A DNA stretch of 11,209 bases. Origin: Verrucomicrobiota bacterium (GTDB taxonomy: Bacteria; Verrucomicrobiota; Verrucomicrobiia; Opitutales; Seribacteraceae). The notes under the pieces were generated by a model, which ran no database searches, was not told the DNA's origin, and saw only the letters and a list, made by a program, of their open reading frames with translations. Made by a program: the position numbers and the translations under genes. The number at the start of each line of letters is the position of its first letter. Within the stretch, counting starts at the first letter, position 1. The stretch is from contig JACNJI010000188.1 of the NCBI GenBank assembly GCA_014382645.1, positions 1 through 11,209 on the forward strand, in the 5' to 3' direction. Positions 5,677 to 11,209 of the stretch are shown piece by piece.

Positions 5677-7248
5677 CTACTTCCGAGGTTTTTTCTTCTT
5701 TGGCTTAGAAGAAGAGGAGCTTTTTCGAAAGTTCAGTTTTTTCAAGGCGTCGCCTGTAGGGGCTAATTGCTTGCCCTTTAAGCGATCGACCTGTTCCGCG
5801 ACGCGAAACCATTCCTTTGACATAGCGGTCACACGCTCGGGGTGCTCGGAGGAAAGATCGTTGGTCTCTGTGCGATCGTCATCGACATTGAACAATTCCC
5901 AGCGACCTAGTTTGGCAGAAGACAGTTTCCAGTCCCCTTGACGCAAAGCGCGGTCCGTCCCGAAATGGAAATAGAGGGTCTCGTGGGGTTCACGCGTCTT
6001 GCCCGCGAAAATGGGAGCCAAGGACTTCCCCTGCAAAGGATCGATCTTTCGCTCGCCAACCTGCTTGGGATACTTGGCTTTTCCCAAATCGACGAATGTC
6101 GCCATAAAGTCGATCAAGTGACCCGGTTGTCGGGTGATTGATCCCGGCTTGGTCTTGAGACCTTCCGGCCAATGCACGATCAACGGAGAGGAAATGCCTC
6201 CCTCGTGCTGATTCTGCTTGTAGAGGCGGAAGGGAGTGTTCCCGACGTGAGCCCAAGAAGCGTCGTAGGTCCAATAAGACTTTGGGTCCCACGGCTTGTA
6301 TTCGCGACCACGAGTACGCTCGAACGGGCAAGCCCCGTTGTCGGAGCAAAAAAGGATGAGGGTATCCTCAAGGAGGTCTGTCTCCTTCAAGTAGGAAACA
6401 AGACGGCCCACGTTTCGGTCGAGCACGTCCACCATGGCGGCAAAGACTTCCATGCGATCCGACTCCCACTGCTTTTCAGTTGCCGAGAGGCTATTCCAAG
6501 ATGGCATGTGTTCCGGACGCGGACTCAGCTTATATTTCGTCGGTATCAATCCGGACTTCAGTTGACGCTTGTATCGCTCAACACGCATCTTGTCCCAACC
6601 CGAATCATAACGACCATCGTACTTCTTGACGTCCTTCTCCGGAGCTTGGAGCGGATAGTGGGGAGCGTTAAAGGCGACATAGAGCAGGAAAGGATCTTCC
6701 TTGCGAGTGGCTTCGTTGAGAAAGTCCAATCCGTAATCCATAATGGCATTGGTCGTATAGAAAGGTTTTCCATTGAGCGTGGCAGGCACTTTCCACTCGA
6801 CGCCATTGAGACGAAAAGAATTGTCACCGGTAAAGAAGTTGGTTGCGCCGGAAAGGTGCCCCCAGTAGCGATCGAACCCGAAGTCGGTGGGTTGCTTGCT
6901 CAAGTGCCACTTGCCCACCATCTGGGTGGAATACCCAGCCTTGCTTATGACCTCCGCGATGGTAGCGCCGCGACTAAGGCTGCCGCTTCCGGCTTGGTCA
7001 CAATAAAGACCCGTCAACAGGGACACTCTGGAGGAATGGCACTTGGCCGTGTTGTAGAACTGGCTGAATCGCAATCCCTTCGCAGCCAGTCCGTCGAGAT
7101 TTGGGGTCTCGATTTCAGAACCGTAGCAACCCAAGTCAGAAAAGCCGAGATCGTCGGCCATGATAAGAACGACGTTGGGTCGCTTGGCGGAAAGCAAAAC
7201 CACTGAAAAAAGGCAACATAAGGAAAAGAGTGAGCGGATGGTCCTCAT
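5677..7248 (-). CDS. Exported S1-family sulfatase with CHSSR active-site motif
   Basis: A 523-residue sulfatase that removes sulfate esters, most likely from marine-type polysaccharides. A leader (1-21, ending LLSA before KRPN) directs export. Metal-site ADDLGFSDLGCYG starts at 31 (Asp32, Asp33). The residue to be converted to formylglycine is Cys70 in AKCHSSRVSLLTG, so Ser replaces the usual Pro of CxPSR; I recall planctomycete relatives with CHSSR, so this is probably a subfamily trait. Other alkaline-phosphatase-fold sites are GKWHLS (Lys113, His115), APHYP (His197), SDNG (Asp303, Asn304) and RLYKQNQHEGG (Lys344). The C-terminus is a basic tail, SSSSSKPKKKKPRK. An anaerobic or aerobic formylglycine-generating enzyme must be supplied elsewhere. 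It begins 3 bases after the stop of the upstream sulfatase gene and lacks a good Shine-Dalgarno, so it is probably coupled to it. Confidence 0.95.
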   Translation of the reverse strand: MRTIRSLFSLCCLFSVVLLSAKRPNVVLIMADDLGFSDLGCYGSEIETPNLDGLAAKGLRFSQFYNTAKCHSSRVSLLTGLYCDQAGSGSLSRGATIAEVISKAGYSTQMVGKWHLSKQPTDFGFDRYWGHLSGATNFFTGDNSFRLNGVEWKVPATLNGKPFYTTNAIMDYGLDFLNEATRKEDPFLLYVAFNAPHYPLQAPEKDVKKYDGRYDSGWDKMRVERYKRQLKSGLIPTKYKLSPRPEHMPSWNSLSATEKQWESDRMEVFAAMVDVLDRNVGRLVSYLKETDLLEDTLILFCSDNGACPFERTRGREYKPWDPKSYWTYDASWAHVGNTPFRLYKQNQHEGGISSPLIVHWPEGLKTKPGSITRQPGHLIDFMATFVDLGKAKYPKQVGERKIDPLQGKSLAPIFAGKTREPHETLYFHFGTDRALRQGDWKLSSAKLGRWELFNVDDDRTETNDLSSEHPERVTAMSKEWFRVAEQVDRLKGKQLAPTGDALKKLNFRKSSSSSKPKKKKPRK

Positions 7249-7251
7249 GAT

Positions 7252-8811
7252 TTATTTTTTCTTTTCGGGCTTCGACGCGAGCTGCATCCAAGCGAGATCC
7301 GGCCAAGCGGGAGTATCGTTGGACTGGTTGGGACCTGGAGTGGATCGACCGTTCCGCACGATGGTCGAGATGTGTTGAGTCAGTCGTTTGACGAGCTGAG
7401 GTTGGGCTTTCGCAAGGTCCTTCTTCTCGGATGGGTCATCGCGGAGGTCATATAGTTCCGCTTGATTTCTAGCATGCGGCATGACGAGTTTCCATTTGCC
7501 ATCGCGGATGGCGAACCTTCCGTTGGAAGCATGGTGAATAATTGGCACTCGGTCAGCCTTGGGCTTTTGGCCAATCAATACCGGGTAGAAACTATCACTG
7601 TCCTCTCCCGCATCCGGCGGAAGCTTGGCTCCCACCATTTCAGCGAAAGTGGCCAGTAAATCGGTTTGGCAGACGGGTTCGTCCCAAGTGGATCCCGGCT
7701 TCACCTTGGCCGGCCAGCGAATGAAAAAAGGCACGCGATGACCGCCCTCGTAGATGGAGCGCTTGCCCTCGCGATAAATACCGTTCGACTGGTGCTGGTG
7801 AAGCTCGGCTCGCTTGGCCCAAGTGCTCTCGGGACCGTTGTCGCTGGTGAAAACGACCAACGTGTCGTCGGCTAGCTTTTGTTCGTCGAGAAATTTCAGG
7901 ATACGCCCGACGTGCCAATCGGTTTCCATCATGAAGTCGCCATAGGCGCCGGCCTTCGATTTGCCGAGGAACTTTTCAATCGGAATGACCGGCTTGTGCG
8001 GAGAGGTGTAGGGCAAATAGAGAAAGAAAGGCTTCCCCTTGCGAGCTGCTTCCGCTTTGCCCTTCATCCATTCGATCGATTTCGTGGTAAACCGATCAAG
8101 GCATTCCACGTCGACGAAGTCGGGAGCCACCTCGAGCCCCTTCGTCTTAAGATTCATTTTCCTTCCGCCTGACTCCTTGGGATCGGGCGCGTCCTTAGCA
8201 GTCTTTTGGTAAGGAGGCTTAATGCGGTAATCCTGAATCGCGACCTTGCTCGGTTTTTTCGAGGTGTAGAGAGTTGGAGGCACCTTGGCGTATCGCCCCT
8301 CGAACCAGGCAAGTACGCCGTAGTTCATGGAAGCGGGTATGCCCCAGAAATAATCGAACCCTTTGTCCAAGGGCATATCCTTGACCGGTTGCGTCCAGTC
8401 ACGCTTCCCTTTAGTGCCGGGAAAATCCATTCCGAGATGCCACTTGCCCACCATCGCCGTATGGTACCCATTGTCACGGAGAAGGGAGGCGAGCGTGACG
8501 CGACCATCCTTGATCAAGCATTCCTTCTCGGCCCCGAACACCCCTCTCTTCAAAGTGGTGCGCCAGGAATACCGGCCCGTGAGTAATCCATATCGCGAGG
8601 GCGTGCAGACGGTGCCGGAGCAATGGCCATCGGTAAAAGTGATGCCCTCGCGGGCCAAACGATCCAGATTGGGCGTCTTGAACTTGGACTCGGGGTTGAG
8701 GCAGGAAGCATCCCCAAAGCCTTGGTCGTCGGTGTAGATCACGATGACGTTTGGCCGCTCGGCGGCATAGACCACGGAAACGAAAAGAGAGAACAATAGA
8801 ATATTTCTCAT
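7252..8811 (-). CDS. Exported S1-family sulfatase with canonical CTPSR motif
   Basis: A 519-residue sulfatase. The leader MRNILLFSLFVSVVYAA (1-17) precedes ERPNVIVIYTDDQGFGD, with metal ligands Asp28 and Asp29. The formylglycine precursor is Cys69 in TVCTPSRYGLLTGRYSWRT, the full C-x-P-S-R-x4-TG signature. Then come GKWHLG (Lys123, His125), SPHKP (His272), TSDNGPE (Asp324, Asn325) and REGKRSIYEGG (Lys350), so the active site looks complete. The segment from about 175 to 230 is Lys/Pro-rich and probably forms the substrate-selective insert. The C-terminus is again basic (KPEKKK). It lies 10 bases after the cupredoxin gene and 3 bases before the second sulfatase gene, forming one transcription unit. 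Sulfatase subfamily and glycan target cannot be named without a search; two different sulfatases together suggest two sulfate positions on one polymer. Confidence 0.95.
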   Translation of the reverse strand: MRNILLFSLFVSVVYAAERPNVIVIYTDDQGFGDASCLNPESKFKTPNLDRLAREGITFTDGHCSGTVCTPSRYGLLTGRYSWRTTLKRGVFGAEKECLIKDGRVTLASLLRDNGYHTAMVGKWHLGMDFPGTKGKRDWTQPVKDMPLDKGFDYFWGIPASMNYGVLAWFEGRYAKVPPTLYTSKKPSKVAIQDYRIKPPYQKTAKDAPDPKESGGRKMNLKTKGLEVAPDFVDVECLDRFTTKSIEWMKGKAEAARKGKPFFLYLPYTSPHKPVIPIEKFLGKSKAGAYGDFMMETDWHVGRILKFLDEQKLADDTLVVFTSDNGPESTWAKRAELHQHQSNGIYREGKRSIYEGGHRVPFFIRWPAKVKPGSTWDEPVCQTDLLATFAEMVGAKLPPDAGEDSDSFYPVLIGQKPKADRVPIIHHASNGRFAIRDGKWKLVMPHARNQAELYDLRDDPSEKKDLAKAQPQLVKRLTQHISTIVRNGRSTPGPNQSNDTPAWPDLAWMQLASKPEKKK

Positions 8812-8816
8812 GAGAC

Positions 8817-8821
8817 CCTCC
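8817..8821 (-). promoter_or_regulatory. Shine-Dalgarno site of the CTPSR sulfatase gene
   Basis: On the minus strand GGAGG, 5 bases before the ATG at 8811, directly abuts the TAG stop (8824-8822) of the preceding gene. It fixes the sulfatase start and suggests translational hand-over between the two genes. Confidence 0.7.
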
Positions 8822-11104
8822 CTATTTGACGACGAGTACGCCCTTCATGATGGCCCAGTGCCCCGGAAAACTACAAAGGTAGGGATACCTGCCTGGTTTG
8901 CGCGGGGCTTTGAAGCGAAGAGTTTCCCTTTCACCTTGCTTCAGCATTTTGGTATAAACGATGATCTTCTTCGATTTCGGGATAAATTGACCGCTTTTGG
9001 CAGCCTCGGGATCCTTGGCCATCTCGTTGGCGGCGAGGCCCACTGCCTCTAGGGAATCGGGTTGAACGAGGACAAAGTTATGGGGCGTGGCGTCCGGGTT
9101 GTCGAATTCGATTCGAATCGGTTGATTCGGCTTTGCCGGAATTTCGCCGAAAGCCTCCTTGTAGTCACCCAAATTGGGTTTCAACATATACTCGGAGGCG
9201 AAGAGCATCCTCTCCTTAATGCAGGAAACCTTTACCTTGAGCAGGTTTTTCTGGCGATCGAACTTCTTGTCTCGCTGGGTTTTCTCTGCCCTTTGATTCG
9301 AAGCTTTTTGTTTAAAAAGGAAGCCATACACTTGGGGGTTCGTTTTTTCCACGGTGTCCTTGTCCCAGAATTTCCTCATCGGGGCGGAACCAAGAGATGT
9401 CTTGATGGCATAGGACAAATGCCTTTCACTGGGGAGAGTGACGACCTCCGCCAATACCTCGAAGGCTTCCTTCGTTCCAACGTAACTGCAGGCGATGGCA
9501 GCCTCCATGCGAACGAGGCCGTTCTGATCGGCTCCCGCCCTAGCGAGTAACTTGTCTCCGTCCTTGGCCAAGCCATGCCAATGACGTAACTGGCGGGCAG
9601 CCGCAGCCCGGGCATTATGGTTGTCGCAGGCAAGCACCTCGCGCAACAGCGGCAAGTTGGCTTGCTCGACGTTACGGTAGGCCCAGATGGCCTCGACTTG
9701 GTGGTGGCGGAATCGCTCGTCCTTGGGATCGAGCTTGGCGACCCACTTGTCGAGAGCGGCCTTGACTTCGGCCGGCTTCTTTTCCCGCAGTTCGCGCTTG
9801 GCCCAGTAGCGATAACGATACTCCCGGCGCTTCAGGATATCCAGCAGATCCGGGATGGAGGCGCCGGCGATCTTCGGAGGATCCTGTGGCTTGGCTCCCT
9901 TCGGGAAAATACGCCAGATGCGCCCGGAAAGCCGATCACGCCGCTCGTCCCGCAAGGAATATTGAGCGTGCCCCTTGACCGGGTTGTACCAGTCGCAAAC
10001 GTACATGGCTCCGCGCGGCCCGTAGCGCAGGTCGACGGGAATGAAGCTCAGGTTGCTCGAGAAAATAATATCGCTCTTGTACGCCTCATCATAACCGAAC
10101 TCCCCCTCGTTCCATTCGAGAAACTCTACTCGATTGGTCGATTTGTAGCGTACCTTCACCATGCCGCCCTGCAGCTCTTTGGGCCAATTGGGGAAGTCCA
10201 CGAATTCTTGACCACAAACTCCTGAGTAGGCTTGGAGACCGGAAGGACGCGGGTGCTGCTCGGGATAAGGGGGATCCAAGGCATGGTGGGCGGAAGCGAA
10301 AATTGGGTAACTCGCCACGTGCTGCCCCCAGTCGTCGAAGGTCACGCCCCATGGGTTGGTGCTGGCGTGCGTGCCGAAGGCGGTCAGGCGATGCAGTTTC
10401 GGCTCCCAGGCAAACCACCCGCTGTTTTGTTGACGGACGGGTCCATAAGGGGTTTCAACCTGCGTATGGTGAAAAATCGATTCGCGAAAGATGAGATCAC
10501 CATCGGGCGTCCATGCGAAGTCATGCAGGGCGTGATGGGAATCCTCGGAACCGAACCCGGTCAGGACGGTTTCGCGATGGTCCGCCTTGCCGTCGCCATC
10601 GGTATCCTTGAGAAAGGTCATATGCGGTTCCTCCGAGACATAGACTCCGCCATCACCAAACTCAAAGGAGAGCGGCACGTTGAGATCCTCAGCCCAAACA
10701 GATGACTTGTCAGCCTTCCCGTCTCCGTCGAGATCCTCGAGAATGACGATCTTGTCGTTCGGGGTCTGCCCAGGGTAAACGTGCGGGTATGTCGTTGAAC
10801 AACTCACCCACATGCGCCCATGCGAATCCCATCTCATCTGGATGGGGCATGCAATATCTGGAAATTGCTCTTCGCTGGCAAAAAGAGTCACCTCGAACCT
10901 AGGATCCACATTGAAAGCCTCGCGTTCCTTCTTAGGCGACATCCACTGGTTGGCTCCGCGACCCACTTTACTCTTGGGCATCTCCGGAACATTGGAATCG
11001 TCGATCTTGGCGGGCACCTTCTGGCCTTGGGCAAGTGCATGAATGCGATCGTCACGATTCGCCGTCATGAGATCGAAATTTCGCATAGCGGGGAGAAAGT
11101 CCAA
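8822..11104 (-). CDS. PVC-type dehydrogenase-propeller protein (TIGR02604-like) with HEAT repeats and C-terminal cupredoxin; probably lacks its true start
   Basis: The open frame from a TTG at 11104 is 760 codons. Residues 65-400 are the Pirellula/Verrucomicrobium propeller domain: FEVTLFA (70-76), GRMWVSCS (96-103), two Ca-loop-like repeats LDGDGKADK (125-133) and TDGDGKADH (168-176), TPDGDLIFRES (199-209), NPWGVTFDDWG (250-260) and YVCDWYNP (368-375). Residues 410-600 are helical HEAT-like repeats. Residues 620-760 are a plastocyanin/azurin domain with type-1 copper ligands His675 (TPHNFV), Cys744, His749 and Met753 (YLCSFPGHWAIMKG). No CxxCH haem motif is present, so the cupredoxin probably replaces the usual cytochrome as electron carrier for periplasmic sugar oxidation (inferred). 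Neither the TTG nor the ATG at 11086 has a Shine-Dalgarno or leader, and the family-like frame continues upstream past a TGA, so this is probably the 3' part of an interrupted gene. Confidence 0.8.
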   Translation of the reverse strand: MDFLPAMRNFDLMTANRDDRIHALAQGQKVPAKIDDSNVPEMPKSKVGRGANQWMSPKKEREAFNVDPRFEVTLFASEEQFPDIACPIQMRWDSHGRMWVSCSTTYPHVYPGQTPNDKIVILEDLDGDGKADKSSVWAEDLNVPLSFEFGDGGVYVSEEPHMTFLKDTDGDGKADHRETVLTGFGSEDSHHALHDFAWTPDGDLIFRESIFHHTQVETPYGPVRQQNSGWFAWEPKLHRLTAFGTHASTNPWGVTFDDWGQHVASYPIFASAHHALDPPYPEQHPRPSGLQAYSGVCGQEFVDFPNWPKELQGGMVKVRYKSTNRVEFLEWNEGEFGYDEAYKSDIIFSSNLSFIPVDLRYGPRGAMYVCDWYNPVKGHAQYSLRDERRDRLSGRIWRIFPKGAKPQDPPKIAGASIPDLLDILKRREYRYRYWAKRELREKKPAEVKAALDKWVAKLDPKDERFRHHQVEAIWAYRNVEQANLPLLREVLACDNHNARAAAARQLRHWHGLAKDGDKLLARAGADQNGLVRMEAAIACSYVGTKEAFEVLAEVVTLPSERHLSYAIKTSLGSAPMRKFWDKDTVEKTNPQVYGFLFKQKASNQRAEKTQRDKKFDRQKNLLKVKVSCIKERMLFASEYMLKPNLGDYKEAFGEIPAKPNQPIRIEFDNPDATPHNFVLVQPDSLEAVGLAANEMAKDPEAAKSGQFIPKSKKIIVYTKMLKQGERETLRFKAPRKPGRYPYLCSFPGHWAIMKGVLVVK

Positions 11105-11209
11105 ATATCCGTAACTTCAGGTCCGCCCGCCTGTGTAATAAAAAGTGTTGAGCGGACGGTGGCGAAAGAAGTGCTGCTTGTTTTTTTCCACCACCGCGGC
11201 TCGCACTGT
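11105..11209 (-). pseudogene. Upstream in-frame part of the same gene, broken by TGA at 11117-11119
   Basis: The 35 codons before the TTG, in the same frame, read TVRAAVVEKNKQHFFRHRPL then NTFYYTGGRT, a TGA, then SYGY leading into LDFLPAMRNF. The pattern KNxxxFxRxRPxN followed by an aromatic-rich YxxGxR resembles the linker after the SGNH/GDSL-hydrolase domain that many PVC propeller proteins carry at their N-terminus. The gene therefore probably starts far beyond the right edge, and a single change (for example CGA to TGA) split it. Alternatives are a sequencing error, or an upstream ORF that really ends here. Recoding is not supported, since TGA is a normal stop at 2188-2186. Confidence 0.6.

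Noticed and set aside
6172..7206. Long plus-strand open frame of 344 codons opposite the CHSSR sulfatase
   Set aside because: It is antisense to a clear sulfatase, has no recognisable domain, and arises from the codon bias of the opposite strand.
9617..10225. Plus-strand open frame of 202 codons opposite the cupredoxin protein gene
   Set aside because: It is antisense to recognisable propeller and HEAT coding sequence and shows no motifs of its own.
11117..11119. Selenocysteine or reassigned UGA codon
   Set aside because: No convincing hairpin is seen just downstream, the position is not a known redox site, and TGA ends the 2OG dioxygenase gene normally at 2188-2186.

Overview
The window looks like a chromosomal segment of a Verrucomicrobiota or Planctomycetota (PVC) bacterium. 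The main evidence is the right half: two secreted formylglycine sulfatases encoded with a large Pirellula/Verrucomicrobium-type (TIGR02604-like) dehydrogenase-propeller protein that ends in a cupredoxin. Weak or absent Shine-Dalgarno sites and TTG starts are frequent, and only one of the genes whose ends are visible stops at TGA. No RNA gene, IS element or CRISPR array was seen, and no gene-free stretch exceeds 300 bases.

Layout. (1) 1-447, minus: the first 149 codons of a DUF3375 protein, the JetA/MksF-like kleisin of Wadjet anti-plasmid systems. The gene runs off the left edge, so jetB, jetC and jetD are predicted outside the window. (2) 622-1674, plus, divergent from it: an exported metallo-beta-lactamase-fold hydrolase resembling the ComEC C-terminal domain. 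(3) 1756-4170, minus: a probable three-gene unit read in the order SMP-30-like beta-propeller lipoprotein, 2OG-Fe(II) dioxygenase of the isoleucine-dioxygenase/BsmA type, and a small ABM/YgiN-like monooxygenase. (4) 4268-5606, plus: a tight two-gene unit of a variant sirtuin and a 2H cyclic phosphodiesterase 4 nt apart, suggesting a linked NAD+/ADP-ribose pathway. (5) 5677-11209, minus: an operon for sulfated-glycan catabolism, with the TIGR02604/HEAT/cupredoxin protein first, then a CTPSR sulfatase, then a CHSSR sulfatase. The first gene has an in-frame TGA at 11117-11119, with family-like coding sequence in the same frame on both sides, so it is either nonsense-interrupted or carries a sequencing error.

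Best leads: the edge-truncated Wadjet gene, the sirtuin-cyclic phosphodiesterase pair, and the interrupted first gene of the sulfatase operon. All family assignments come from reading motifs by eye, without database searches.
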